Source of the DNA: RGIG2206 sp045577615
GTDB lineage: Bacteria > Bacillota > Clostridia > Oscillospirales > Acutalibacteraceae
DNA: 40,847 nucleotides
NCBI GenBank assembly: GCA_045577615.1
Contig: JAZNIT010000033.1
Span: 1-40,847 of the forward strand
Direction of reading: 5' to 3'
The notes below the pieces were generated by a model, which was given only the letters and a program-made list of their open reading frames with translations, had not been told where the DNA came from and made no database searches. Position numbers and translations under genes: made by a program. The stretch's first letter is position 1. Each line of letters opens with the position of its first letter. This document shows positions 7,061 to 15,362 of the stretch, piece by piece.

Positions 7061-7626
7061 TCATCAACTGTTTTAAGTTGCTTTTTGAACTCACAATAAA
7101 ACCAATAAAAGACGCCAATTACTGCAATAATAGTTGCCACAAAGACATCCAAACGGCCAAAACAATAAGTATCTCTAAAATAAAAATAACTGTTTACAAA
7201 TTCACTATCCACATTAAAGGTAAAGGATAGCCATTCCAAAACCACAATCAGGCGCGCAATAATTGCTGCGGGAAACATACAAAAACCAAACGCAGCAACA
7301 AACGGGGTCCAATGCTTTGGAAGTGTAAGCCCTTTCCAAAACATATCCGGACGGTCAAAAGTTATTTGAGAGCAGTATCTGGTGAACTTTGTTTCTTCGG
7401 TAAAAACAGTTTTGTATTTGAAAAAGCTATAATAGGAGGCAGCGAATAGCAGAGCAAAAACAGCTACGTTTGCAATTGCCAGTGCACCCCACCCAAGTCC
7501 GAACTTGGCGACCAACGGATTCCCTTCAAAAGTAAGGCCAGGCGTATTGATATAAGTCAAAGCACCGTCTGCAAAAGCAAGACATAAATAAACAGAAACC
7601 AATATCCAAAACTTCGTTTTTTTCAC
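7048..7626 (-). CDS. Four-helix integral membrane protein, DUF5658-like
   Basis: A 192-residue protein starting at GTG 7626, with a GGGGGGTG ribosome site. There are four hydrophobic segments: residues of about 7-27, 46-68, 107-131 and 160-180. The N-terminal pattern D20-G-A-L-T followed by EGNPL is reminiscent of DUF5658 (Asp in helix 1, E-x-NP-L after it), but the match is by eye and weak. The function is unknown. A promoter lies just upstream (7675-7647), and the stop codon lies inside a terminator stem. Confidence 0.75.
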   Translation of the reverse strand: MKKTKFWILVSVYLCLAFADGALTYINTPGLTFEGNPLVAKFGLGWGALAIANVAVFALLFAASYYSFFKYKTVFTEETKFTRYCSQITFDRPDMFWKGLTLPKHWTPFVAAFGFCMFPAAIIARLIVVLEWLSFTFNVDSEFVNSYFYFRDTYCFGRLDVFVATIIAVIGVFYWFYCEFKKQLKTVDEKAE

Positions 7627-7646
7627 AGAAACACCCCCCTACGCTT

Positions 7647-7675
7647 ATAATAGCACAGGAATTATAAAAAGTAAA
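7647..7675 (-). promoter_or_regulatory. Promoter of the DUF5658-like gene
   Basis: On the minus strand, TTTACT (7675-7670) and TATTAT (7652-7647) are 17 bp apart, about 20 bp from the GTG start. The same TTTACTTTT-type -35 occurs at the metallophosphoesterase and radical SAM promoters. Confidence 0.6.
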
Positions 7676-7688
7676 GAATGCTATAAAA

Positions 7689-7722
7689 GCAACAAGCGGA
7701 GTGATTTCACTCCGCTTGTTGC
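7689..7722 (-). terminator. Terminator containing the stop codon of the metallophosphoesterase
   Basis: GCAACAAGCGGAGTGA (7689-7704) and TCACTCCGCTTGTTGC (7707-7722) form a perfect 16-bp stem with a 2-base loop. The TGA stop at 7709-7707 is inside it. Confidence 0.8.
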
Positions 7723-8435
7723 ATATCGGCTTTCATTTGTGCAATATCTTTTTTGAGTATTCTTTCGTGATATGCATTTTTAAGAAAATCTGCAAATTCC
7801 AATTTGGATTCATAATCCTCAAAGGCGTCGCTCGCCAAAAAATCCTCGACTGTTTTATCCAAGTCATATTTTACCCGATGATGGGTTACTTTTCCGTTTT
7901 CATAAATGCTGTATCCCGCACGCGTATCTTTGTCGCGGTGATGACCGACGGGGCGAATACAACGATATGTAATTCCGTTTATAGTTTTATCAATTTGGTA
8001 ATGATAATGTCCAAACCAAACTTCATCTATCTCCGGTGTCAAATATTCGGCAAAAGCTTGTTCGATTTTATAATCAGGAGTAGTTGGTAATATGTCATAA
8101 TCTACTGAATATGCTCCGTGAAGCAGCAAAATATGACCATCCAAAAGGTAGGAGTTCTTAAATCCTCTAATCCAATCTTGTTGTTCGTTGCTAAGTTTTG
8201 TTTTAGACCACTTGTCCCAAAAGTTTTTGGGAATATTCACAATTAACTCGTCGTGATTTCCCATAATGCATATAGGGTTATATTTCTTCAATAAATCAAC
8301 ACATTCCGAGGGATGAGGCCCAAAATTCGCCAGGTCGCCGAGGAATATGATTCTGTCGCAAGGTAGTGCTGCTTTTAAAACAGCGTTTAATGCAGGTTCG
8401 TTTGCGTGAACGTCTGATAATATTAATGTCTTCAC
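7707..8435 (-). CDS. Metallophosphoesterase (calcineurin-like)
   Basis: A 242-residue protein starting at GTG 8435, with AAAGGCGGTG upstream. The metal-binding signature is complete: SDVHAN (D8, H10), FLGDLANFG, MGNHDE, LLHGAY and FGHYHY. This layout fits the YfcE/MJ0936-like phosphodiesterase branch, which hydrolyses phosphodiesters using a dinuclear metal centre. The C-terminal 60 residues are helical and charged and extend past the core fold. The substrate is not predictable. The promoter at 8484-8456 is shared with the spoVT-like repeat unit A. Confidence 0.85.
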   Translation of the reverse strand: MKTLILSDVHANEPALNAVLKAALPCDRIIFLGDLANFGPHPSECVDLLKKYNPICIMGNHDELIVNIPKNFWDKWSKTKLSNEQQDWIRGFKNSYLLDGHILLLHGAYSVDYDILPTTPDYKIEQAFAEYLTPEIDEVWFGHYHYQIDKTINGITYRCIRPVGHHRDKDTRAGYSIYENGKVTHHRVKYDLDKTVEDFLASDAFEDYESKLEFADFLKNAYHERILKKDIAQMKADMQQAE

Positions 8436-8455
8436 AAAATCACCGCCTTTAACTT

Positions 8456-8484
8456 ATTATAGCATATTTCATTTTAAAAGTAAA
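8456..8484 (-). promoter_or_regulatory. Promoter of the metallophosphoesterase gene
   Basis: On the minus strand, TTTACT (8484-8479) and TATAAT (8461-8456) have a 17-bp spacer. The whole stretch aligns with the region between the radical SAM operon and spoVT (27686-27714). Confidence 0.6.
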
Positions 8485-8537
8485 TCTTTGCAATATAAAT
8501 CCCTTTAATCACAAATAACGGTATCAGGATTTGAAAT
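8481..8537 (+). repeat. Repeat unit A, part 1: copy of the spoVT upstream region
   Basis: This segment matches 27711-27768 upstream of intact spoVT, including CCCTTTAATCACAAATAA and GTATCA-GATTTGAA. It is interrupted at about 8538 by a small inverted-repeat element. Confidence 0.7.
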
Positions 8538-8622
8538 TTTTTGTAGGGGCGGTTACCCACATCCTCCCACAAGGTTTGCATAAATTATAACGGGACGTCG
8601 AAGGCGCCGTCCCCTACGAAAT
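8538..8622. mobile_element. MITE-like element inside a spoVT-like fragment
   Basis: About 85 bp bounded by imperfect terminal inverted repeats, TTTTTGTAGGGGCGG (left, 8538-8552) and CCGTCCCCTACGAAAT (right, 8608-8622). It has no coding capacity. It sits exactly between sequence matching the spoVT upstream region and sequence matching the spoVT ribosome site and start, so it appears to have inserted into an older spoVT-like copy. Confidence 0.6.
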
Positions 8623-8624
8623 GT

Positions 8625-8700
8625 GATAAGGGGATTTGTACGTTATAAAAGCAACTGGGATTGTGAGAAGAATTGGGGCTTGTGTTATAAGAAACTCACG
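8625..8700 (+). pseudogene. Repeat unit A, part 2: decayed 5' end of a spoVT/abrB-type gene
   Basis: Codons from about 8645 read KATGIVRRI, as in the intact SpoVT start MKATGIVRRIDDLGR, but the ATG has become ATA. After RRI the alignment continues with a short deletion (GACVIRNSRR against GRVVIPKEIRR) and then is lost. AAGGGGATTT (8629-8638) corresponds to the spoVT ribosome site. Confidence 0.65.
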
Positions 8701-8766
8701 CCGCGTGCGAAAAAAAGTTTTCGGCGGCTGAGAGAGCCTTGTTACTCCCTTCGGTCGTAATAGATA

Positions 8767-8860
8767 GGGCAAACCGCCCCAAACCCGCATAAACACAAGG
8801 GTTTTCGCTGGTTTGCCCTATTGAACGCATTGGTGTCAAAAACGGGTTTTGGGCGGTTTT
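8767..8860. repeat. Repeat unit A, part 3: 35-bp core within inverted repeats
   Basis: The core 8781-8815 (beginning AAACCCGCATAAACA and ending TTTTCGCTGGTTTG) is 32-33/35 identical to cores at 13719-13753 and 25368-25402. AAACCGCCCCAAACCCG (about 8771-8787) pairs with CGGGTTTTGGGCGGTTT further right, and AGGGCAAACC pairs with GGTTTGCCCT, giving alternative folds. The remainder of 8861-9007 shows no gene; a CCGGATGAG/CTCGTCCGG hairpin lies at about 8947-8970. Confidence 0.75.
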
Positions 8861-9007
8861 AGAAAGGAGCGAAAATCATTCTAAATATGCGTCAGAAATC
8901 CATACTATGTTGCAGCCAAAATTAAATATTCAAACTGTCACAAAGCCGGATGAGTTTTTTGCCTCGTCCGGTTTTTCTTTATAAATATAAAGAAGTTTCT
9001 AAAAACT

Positions 9008-9036
9008 ATTGCAATTTCGTAGTATGTGTACTATAA
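9008..9036 (+). promoter_or_regulatory. Promoter of the TetR gene with overlapping palindrome
   Basis: TTGCAA (9008-9013) and TATAAT (9031-9036) have a 17-bp spacer. The perfect inverted repeat TAGTA-TGTG-TACTA (9019-9032) overlaps the first bases of the -10. This is a plausible autoregulatory operator. Confidence 0.6.
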
Positions 9037-9102
9037 TAGAGATGATGATTTTTAGAATAACGAACTTTTGATGTGCAAAAGACGACAGGAGGTAATATAA
9101 GC

Positions 9103-9801
9103 GTGATACGAGTAGATAGAAAAGAACTTACTCGCAGTGAGATTGTTCGGGTTGCGGCTAACTGTTTTTTGAATGACGGTTATACCAAAACGACAGTAAA
9201 CTCTATGTGCAAGAAATTAAATATGAGTCCCGGTAATATGACTTTTCACTTTCCGACCAAAGAGCATATGCTGGCCGAGCTGGTTGAAATGCTTTGCAAG
9301 TATCAGTGGAAGATGATGGAGGACGAAGCCAAAGACGGATACAGTTCCATTATGGCAATATGTCTGGAGCTACTGACCATTGCATCTGCTTGTGAACAGG
9401 ATGAGGTGGCAAAGGATTTCTTCCTTTCCTCCTATCGGAGCGAGATGTGTATGGAGCATATTCGGAAGAACGATACGGATCGTGCCAAAGAAGTATTCAA
9501 GAATTACTGCCCCGATTGGTCAGATGAGTATTTTTCGGAAGCGGAAACCTTGGTGTCAGGTATTGAGTATGCCGTGTTTTTCACCACTTCCGACTCTGCA
9601 TCGTTAGATATTCGTGTGGCAGGAGCCCTCAGAACGATCCTTTCGATCTATAATGTACCCAAGGAAATTCGAGACGAAAAAATCAAGAAAGTGCTTTCGA
9701 TGAATTATCAAAAGCTGGGTCTTGATACTTTAAGGAAGTTCCGAGAGTATGTGGACAAAACCACTGAGCAAGCTATTTTTGACTTACTGAAGCGAAAATG
9801 A
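9103..9801 (+). CDS. TetR/AcrR-family transcriptional regulator
   Basis: A 232-residue protein. GTG 9103 is chosen because AGGAGG (9087-9092) lies 10 bases upstream. The N-terminal helix-turn-helix spans about 9-55 (RSEIVRVAANCFLNDGYTKT, then VNSMCKKLNMSPGNMTFHF), typical of TetR. The rest is an all-helical ligand-binding and dimerisation region with no recognisable specificity. It lies 76 bp upstream of the giant wall protein and reads in the same direction. A palindrome overlaps its own promoter, so autoregulation and control of the wall protein are reasonable inferences. The gene is bounded on the left by repeat unit A. Confidence 0.88.
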   Translation: MIRVDRKELTRSEIVRVAANCFLNDGYTKTTVNSMCKKLNMSPGNMTFHFPTKEHMLAELVEMLCKYQWKMMEDEAKDGYSSIMAICLELLTIASACEQDEVAKDFFLSSYRSEMCMEHIRKNDTDRAKEVFKNYCPDWSDEYFSEAETLVSGIEYAVFFTTSDSASLDIRVAGALRTILSIYNVPKEIRDEKIKKVLSMNYQKLGLDTLRKFREYVDKTTEQAIFDLLKRK

Positions 9802-9877
9802 ATTGCACAATAGACATCTTGTCAGAAAAAATACAGCGAGAGTCGATTTCTAATAATACCTATACGGAGGAAATGAT

Positions 9878-12800
9878 ATGAAAAACAAATTTAATATTTC
9901 AAAAAGAATACTCAGTTTAGTGCTTGTGTTTGTGATGGTGCTTGGCATACTGCCAATGACGGCGTATGCTGCCACAGAGGTGTCGAGTTGGAATACGAAT
10001 GTAGTTGCTTATTCAGATGGCGTTACACAATATTTCACATATAACAATTATCTTTACCAAGTGAAATATACAAACCTGAAAACGGTTTCCGAGATAAGGC
10101 TTGGCCGTAATCAAAGTGATAATATATTCTATTATGTTTCTTCTTCTAAAACTGTGTTTCTGAAGGTCAGCGATTTCAGACAAAATATCAATACAAACAT
10201 GCTCCCCCAAACCCCGGGAAGTGTGCTTAATTGCTATAGCAGTTATGAGGAAACGGTGATTGATACAAGTAAACCTGTGGTTGTAATCACTTGTATCGCC
10301 GTAAACGACCCGACTTGGAGCTGGAATGGTACAACTTCTGCCACAGCCACCTTTACCGCAAAGGATGCTGATGTTTTCACAAAAGCCAACGCGACCATTT
10401 CTTCCGAAACCGTTTCACAGGCGGTGAACTGCCAGACAAAGGAGCAGATAAAATATACAGCTACTGTTACCTTCAATGGTCAAACATATACCGATACAAA
10501 GACAGTTGACGGAGATGTTGGCCCGCACAGCTATATCTATTCTTCTTTGGGAAACACCGTTACCGAAAGCTGCGCTAACTGCAGCAATCACACCGCAACG
10601 GCTACGCTGACGGCTACCGATGCCACTTATACCGGCTCTGCCATTACTACAGGTGCATCCGTTACCTACTCCGACGGCTGGGCAGGGTCTCAGGAGCACG
10701 GTGAGATTACCTATTCCAACAATCTGAATGCAGGTACTGCCACCGCAAAGGTGATGGTTGAAGGCAAAGAGCTGACGACCACCTTCGAAATCAATGAAGC
10801 GGACATTTCCGGTGCTGCCGTGACCCTGAACCCCACAAGCGGTACCTATACCGGAACCGCATATGACCCGTCTGTTTCTGTTACTCTTGACGGTTTTGGT
10901 ACACTTGCAGAAGGTACGGATTACACCCTTTCTTGGGATAAGAGTGGCTTTACAAACGCAGGCTCCTACACTGCTACGATTACCGGCAAGGGCAATTTTA
11001 AAGGCACAAAGAATGCAGTATTCAGGATCAATCCTGCGGAGATCAAAGGTGCCGTTGTTACCCTTGATCAGAACTCTTTTGTTTATGACGGTCTTCCTCA
11101 TAAGCCTACGGCGAGTGTGACCTTTAACGGTGATACGCTGACGGAAGGTGTAGATTATGAGGTATATTATTTAAGTTCGGACCAAATTATGAAATGGGAA
11201 AACGGTGAGCCGGTAAAATTCTTTGGAACAGGAAAGGAAAGCTGCGACAGCATAAATGCCGGTCAGTATTATGCGGTTGTGTTCGGCAAGGGTAATTTCG
11301 CTGAAAACGGCAGATTTGCCTACGCCGCATATACCATTGAGAAAGCCACTGTCACCGAGCCTACTATTGCAAGCAAGCCTTACAGCGGCTCTGCACAGAC
11401 GGCAGACATCACAGATACAGAACTCTACACAGTCGTTAAAAATGACGGCGGTACGGGAGTAAAGCTGAACGGTTATTACGACGTTGTTCTGGAGCTGAAG
11501 GATAGTGCAAACTACAGGTGGAGCACCACAGATAATGCACAGGTTACTTTGCAGTTTAAGATCACTCGTGCGGAAAACGAATGGACGGTCGATCCGTCTA
11601 TCACCGGCTGGACTTATGGTGAAGCCGCAAAAGCGCCTGTGGGTGAAGCCAAATTCGGTGAGGTTTCCGTGGAATATTCCGGCACGACGAACGGCGGAGC
11701 AACATACAGCAGTACAACTGCACCGACCGAGGCGGGTAGCTACAAAGCCACCTTTATCGTACAGGAAACAGAAGACTATAAGGGTCTGGAAACATCGGTT
11801 GATTTCACCATCGCAAAGGCTGACCAAGCGGCGCCGACAGGGCTTACCAAAACTGATACAACTTATTTTGGCAAAGCAGACGGTAAAATCTCCGGTCTTA
11901 CATCTGCGATGGAATTCCGCAAGGAAGGAGATTCCACTTATACTGCCGGTTTCGATGGAACTCTCGAATATCTTGCGGCAGGAACCTATTATGTGCGCTA
12001 TCAGGGTGATGCGAACCACAATCCGTCTCCCGATGCGGTTGTAACCGTTAACGCCGGCAGAAAACTGACCGTAAAGGTTCCGCAAAATCAGGTTGGTTAT
12101 ACAATGACCACCTCAACACCTGAAATCGATTGGTATGGCAGCATCCGTGTAGAATTCAAACTGCTTGACGGCTATTCAATGCTTGATTATTTTGAAATCT
12201 ATAACGGAAATGAGCCGATGTGGCAGCATTTTAATCAGCAAACAGGCGTTCTCCAACTGACTTTTGTTGGGAATGATTTTGATTTCACGGTGAAAGGTGT
12301 TGCAGACATCACTCCGCCTTCCGCTGAAATCAAAGTTAAAGAAAACAAGTGGACTTCCTTCTTAAACGATCTCACATTCGGTCTGTTTTTTAACGAAACG
12401 CAGGACGTTACCATTACTGCAGCCGATAAAGGCAGTGGTGTAAAGAGTATTCAGTATTATCTTTCCGACAGAGAACTGGAGCTTGACGAAGCAAAGGCTA
12501 TTACTGATTGGGTAGACTATAACGGCACGTTTAAGATCGATCCCAACAACCGCTATGTTGTCTACGCCCGGGTTACCGACAATGCCGGCAACATCTTGTA
12601 TATAAACTCTGACGGTATTGTCTTGGACAACATTGCACCTGCGCTTGAAGGTATTGAGGACGGAAAAACCTATTACGGCGACCTTACCGTTATCAAATCT
12701 GACGAGCAGTTCTATGACATCAAGGCTGTAACACTTGACGGAGAACCAATGGGCTTTGCCGAAGGTACTTACGGTCTTATTCCTGCCGACAATGCAGAGC

Positions 12801-13528
12801 ATATTGTTGTGGTTGAAGATCACGCAGGCAACAAGACCACCTACACTGTGACGGTTTACAAGAACTATACCGTAACCTACAAGGCTGACGGTGAGCCGAT
12901 TTCTACCGAAACCGTTGAACACGGCAAGGATGCAAACCTTCCCGCTGTTCCTACAAAGAACGGATACGTTGGCAAGTGGGACAGCGACGGCAAGAACATC
13001 ACCGGTGATACAACAATTGCGGTGGTTTACACGGAAATTCCTGTTGTAAAGCCCAATGAAGTGAAACCGGAGGATAAGACCGACCTTGAAGATGCCAAGG
13101 CAAAGCTTGAAGAAATGCTGAAGGACTGTGGCTACGCCGAGGATGCCAAGAAGGACATTCAGAAAGCTATCGACGAGATTGATGATGCCCTCGAAGTAAT
13201 TGGCAATGTAGAAGCAGTCGAAAAATTGATTGACAAGCTCCCCGACACCATCAAGAAGGACGACCAAGCAGCTATCAAGGCGGCAGATGATGCTTACAAT
13301 GCACTTTCCGACTACGAGAAAGCCCTTGTTGACGCAGCTGCAAAGAAGGCACTCACCGATGCTAAAGCAGCTTTGGCAGAGCTGAACAAGCCTGCTGACA
13401 CCGACAGTCCTCAGACCGGTGACAACAGCAATATGTTTCTTTGGATCGCACTTCTCTTCATCAGCGGTGGTGCAGTTATCACACTGACCGTAGTTGACAG
13501 AAAGAGAAGAATGGCAAGCAATAGATAA
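9878..13528 (+). CDS. Large repeat-containing cell-wall surface protein with SPQTG sorting signal
   Basis: A 1216-residue protein starting at ATG 9878, with GGAGG upstream. A signal peptide (residues of about 1-32, ending near TAYAA) opens it. Residues of about 245-650 hold successive MBG-type beta modules (each with a Y-x-G pattern, NAGSYTATITGKGNF, AGTYYVRY and similar). Residues of about 800-1000 hold Ig-like modules with DNAGN motifs, then an InlB-like YTVTYKADG segment. A FIVAR-like helical region with Ala/Lys/Asp repeats covers about 1065-1165. The C-terminus carries S1177-P-Q-T-G1181, a hydrophobic helix and an RKRR tail: a cell-wall sorting signal with Ser in place of the usual Leu. 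The likely role is adhesion; the ligand is unknown. Confidence 0.88.
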   Translation: MKNKFNISKRILSLVLVFVMVLGILPMTAYAATEVSSWNTNVVAYSDGVTQYFTYNNYLYQVKYTNLKTVSEIRLGRNQSDNIFYYVSSSKTVFLKVSDFRQNINTNMLPQTPGSVLNCYSSYEETVIDTSKPVVVITCIAVNDPTWSWNGTTSATATFTAKDADVFTKANATISSETVSQAVNCQTKEQIKYTATVTFNGQTYTDTKTVDGDVGPHSYIYSSLGNTVTESCANCSNHTATATLTATDATYTGSAITTGASVTYSDGWAGSQEHGEITYSNNLNAGTATAKVMVEGKELTTTFEINEADISGAAVTLNPTSGTYTGTAYDPSVSVTLDGFGTLAEGTDYTLSWDKSGFTNAGSYTATITGKGNFKGTKNAVFRINPAEIKGAVVTLDQNSFVYDGLPHKPTASVTFNGDTLTEGVDYEVYYLSSDQIMKWENGEPVKFFGTGKESCDSINAGQYYAVVFGKGNFAENGRFAYAAYTIEKATVTEPTIASKPYSGSAQTADITDTELYTVVKNDGGTGVKLNGYYDVVLELKDSANYRWSTTDNAQVTLQFKITRAENEWTVDPSITGWTYGEAAKAPVGEAKFGEVSVEYSGTTNGGATYSSTTAPTEAGSYKATFIVQETEDYKGLETSVDFTIAKADQAAPTGLTKTDTTYFGKADGKISGLTSAMEFRKEGDSTYTAGFDGTLEYLAAGTYYVRYQGDANHNPSPDAVVTVNAGRKLTVKVPQNQVGYTMTTSTPEIDWYGSIRVEFKLLDGYSMLDYFEIYNGNEPMWQHFNQQTGVLQLTFVGNDFDFTVKGVADITPPSAEIKVKENKWTSFLNDLTFGLFFNETQDVTITAADKGSGVKSIQYYLSDRELELDEAKAITDWVDYNGTFKIDPNNRYVVYARVTDNAGNILYINSDGIVLDNIAPALEGIEDGKTYYGDLTVIKSDEQFYDIKAVTLDGEPMGFAEGTYGLIPADNAEHIVVVEDHAGNKTTYTVTVYKNYTVTYKADGEPISTETVEHGKDANLPAVPTKNGYVGKWDSDGKNITGDTTIAVVYTEIPVVKPNEVKPEDKTDLEDAKAKLEEMLKDCGYAEDAKKDIQKAIDEIDDALEVIGNVEAVEKLIDKLPDTIKKDDQAAIKAADDAYNALSDYEKALVDAAAKKALTDAKAALAELNKPADTDSPQTGDNSNMFLWIALLFISGGAVITLTVVDRKRRMASNR

Positions 13529-13543
13529 ATAGAGATTAACCCT

Positions 13544-13577
13544 AAAGGGCGATGACAGAATCCGTCATCGCCCTTTT
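13544..13577 (+). terminator. Rho-independent terminator
   Basis: AAAGGGCGATGAC (13544-13556) pairs with GTCATCGCCCTTTT (13564-13577) around a 7-base loop. The stem is nearly the same as that at 25092-25126, which also precedes a repeat unit. Confidence 0.9.
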
Positions 13578-13578
13578 C

Positions 13579-13650
13579 ACATCTCAATTTGAAATTAAAA
13601 AAACAATTGGAAATTCTGCTCTAAATTTCTACAAAAAGTGTGATACTAAC
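13579..13650. repeat. Repeat unit B, part 1
   Basis: About 70 bp matching 25127-25200, including TTGGAAATTCTGCT and TTTCTACAAAAAGTGTGATA. Unit A lacks most of this block. It follows a terminator in both places. Confidence 0.75.
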
Positions 13651-13680
13651 AAAGAACAAAAACAACAACTCGTCCCAGAT

Positions 13681-13706
13681 AAGGACCTTGGTAGAGTGGT
13701 CATTGA
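13681..13706 (+). pseudogene. Repeat unit B, part 2: fragment of a spoVT/abrB-type gene
   Basis: GAC CTT GGT AGA GTG GTC ATT reads DLGRVVI, matching codons 12-18 of intact SpoVT at the end of the 5' region retained by units A and C. It is only about 25 bp long and has no start codon. Confidence 0.55.
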
Positions 13707-13718
13707 AAAAAGTGCCTA

Positions 13719-13806
13719 AAACCCGCATAAACAATAGGGTTTTCGCTGGTTTTTTTCGACCCAATTTGCACAAAATCCGCTTGAAATCGGTTTTGGGGTC
13801 AAAAAA
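13719..13806. repeat. Repeat unit B, part 3: 35-bp core within inverted repeats
   Basis: The core 13719-13753 differs from unit A at 3 of 35 positions. TTTTTTCGACCCAA and TTGGGGTCAAAAAA (ending near 13806) form a different outer inverted repeat from units A and C. Bases 13807-13864 hold no gene. Confidence 0.75.
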
Positions 13807-13864
13807 GCGAAGCGTATCCTACATATTATGATGCCGGATATGTTTATAAGATTTCTATAAAAAC

Positions 13865-13893
13865 TTGACTAAAACAATGAATTGTGTTATAAT
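13865..13893 (+). promoter_or_regulatory. Promoter of the ktrB operon
   Basis: TTGACT (13865-13870) and TATAAT (13888-13893) have a 17-bp spacer. Transcription would begin just before the hairpin at 13913-13950. Confidence 0.75.
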
Positions 13894-13912
13894 AATCAAA
13901 ACAATAGATGTG

Positions 13913-13958
13913 AATGGAACCAGCTGTCTGCAGAGGAAGTTGGTTTCATTTTGTTTTG
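13913..13958 (+). promoter_or_regulatory. Leader hairpin / possible attenuator ahead of ktrB
   Basis: AATGGAACCAGCT (13913-13925) pairs with AGTTGGTTTCATT (13938-13950): 13 bp with two G-U pairs, followed by TTGTTTTG. It lies between the promoter and ktrB. It could be an attenuator or a stabilising 5' hairpin. It is too short for the ydaO c-di-AMP riboswitch. Confidence 0.5.
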
Positions 13959-13988
13959 TATAGAAAATTTAGGGTGTATGATGAATTT

Positions 13989-15347
13989 ATGAAAAAACAA
14001 CGACCTCTGGTATCTACAACACATATTATATTGTTGAGTTTTTTGATAGCGATATTGATAGGCGCAATATTGCTTTCGCTTCCTATAAGTTCAGCCGATG
14101 GAAAACCAACTTCTTTTTTAGATGCGCTTTTCACCGCAACGACCTCAACCTGTGTTACGGGCTTGGTTGTAACACCGACCGTTTCCTCTTGGAGTGTTTT
14201 TGGGCAGGTTGTAATTTTGATACTGATTCAGATCGGCGGTCTTGGTGTTATTACCATTATGTCAGGACTTATGATACTTCTGCACAAGAAAATGGGTATC
14301 GGTGACAGACTGCTTTTGCAAGATGCCTTCAATCTGAATTCGCTGTCGGGGCTTGTTCGGTTCGTAAAAAAGGTTGTAACCGGAACGCTCATTATAGAAG
14401 GTATCGGCGCTCTGCTTTATATGACGGTTTTTATACCTGAGTTCGGTGCAAAAGGAATATGGATATCGGTCTTTACTTCCGTTTCTGCCTTTTGCAATGC
14501 GGGTATTGATATTATTGCCGAAAACAGTCTTTGCGATTATGCACTTAATCCTGTCATCAATGTTGTTACGTGTGCCTTAATTATCTTGGGCGGTATCGGT
14601 TATATCGTTTGGTGGGATGTGCTGAGAGTACTAAAAAAGGCGCGAACGAAGAAAGTGAGATTTTTCAGAGATCTTACCCTGCACAGTAAAATCGCTATCA
14701 CAGCAACCTTGATTTTGATTTTTGTGGGTGCAGCATTTATTTTTGCATTTGAATATAACAATCCGCAAACAATGGGCAATTATACCTTGTTTCAAAAAAT
14801 CGAAGTATCCTTGTTTCAGTCGGTCACAACGAGAACCGCAGGTTTTGCGACAGTGCCGCAGGAAAACCTCACGAACGCAAGCGCTATCGTGTGCTTGCTT
14901 CTGATGTTTATCGGCGGTTCACCCGTTGGCACAGCCGGAGGCATCAAAACAGTGACGTTTGCCGTTATTATTGTAGCAGCGATTGCCTCTATTCGTAACA
15001 AAGAGGATACCGAGGTGTTTGGCAGGCAGCTCACAAAACAGTCTGTCAGCAAAGCGGTTGCCGTCACCGGTATGTCTTTTATTATTATGTTTACTTCAAC
15101 GGTTTTACTCTCAGCAGTAACAGATGCAAATGCACTGGATATCGTTTATGAAACGGTCAGTGCTACCGCAACCGTGGGCCTTACAAGAAATCTCACGGCT
15201 TCTCTCGGCGGTGTCGGTAAGTTCATCATTATCATAACGATGTATCTCGGCAGAGTAGGCCCTATATCGCTCGCCGTTGCATTTAAGCGAAGTAAGGATA
15301 ATCAGAATATTGTAAGAAACCCTATCGAAGAAATAAGTGTGGGATAA
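13989..15347 (+). CDS. ktrB: Potassium transporter, Ktr/Trk membrane subunit
   Basis: A 452-residue integral membrane protein. ATG 13989 gives the usual family length and an N-terminus (MKKQRPLVSTTHIILLSF) leading straight into helix 1; the in-frame ATG at 13914 lies inside a hairpin and is rejected. The four pore loops of the superfamily are visible with their selectivity glycines: TSTCVTGLVV, SAFCNAGID, TTRTAGFAT and TATVGLTRN. These proteins form dimers that move K+ (with Na+ or H+) through the membrane. The regulatory subunit ktrA follows 15 bp later. Confidence 0.93.
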   Translation: MKKQRPLVSTTHIILLSFLIAILIGAILLSLPISSADGKPTSFLDALFTATTSTCVTGLVVTPTVSSWSVFGQVVILILIQIGGLGVITIMSGLMILLHKKMGIGDRLLLQDAFNLNSLSGLVRFVKKVVTGTLIIEGIGALLYMTVFIPEFGAKGIWISVFTSVSAFCNAGIDIIAENSLCDYALNPVINVVTCALIILGGIGYIVWWDVLRVLKKARTKKVRFFRDLTLHSKIAITATLILIFVGAAFIFAFEYNNPQTMGNYTLFQKIEVSLFQSVTTRTAGFATVPQENLTNASAIVCLLLMFIGGSPVGTAGGIKTVTFAVIIVAAIASIRNKEDTEVFGRQLTKQSVSKAVAVTGMSFIIMFTSTVLLSAVTDANALDIVYETVSATATVGLTRNLTASLGGVGKFIIIITMYLGRVGPISLAVAFKRSKDNQNIVRNPIEEISVG

Positions 15348-15362
15348 GAAGGGATAATTTTT

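Noticed and set aside
10415..12085. Long minus-strand ORFs (228 and 304 residues) under the giant wall protein
   Set aside because: They are antisense shadows of a repetitive coding region; cysteine-rich, low-complexity products with no ribosome sites or motifs.
13914..13988. Extended start for ktrB at 13914
   Set aside because: The extra 25 codons coincide with a hairpin directly after the promoter, and the shorter start gives the normal family length.
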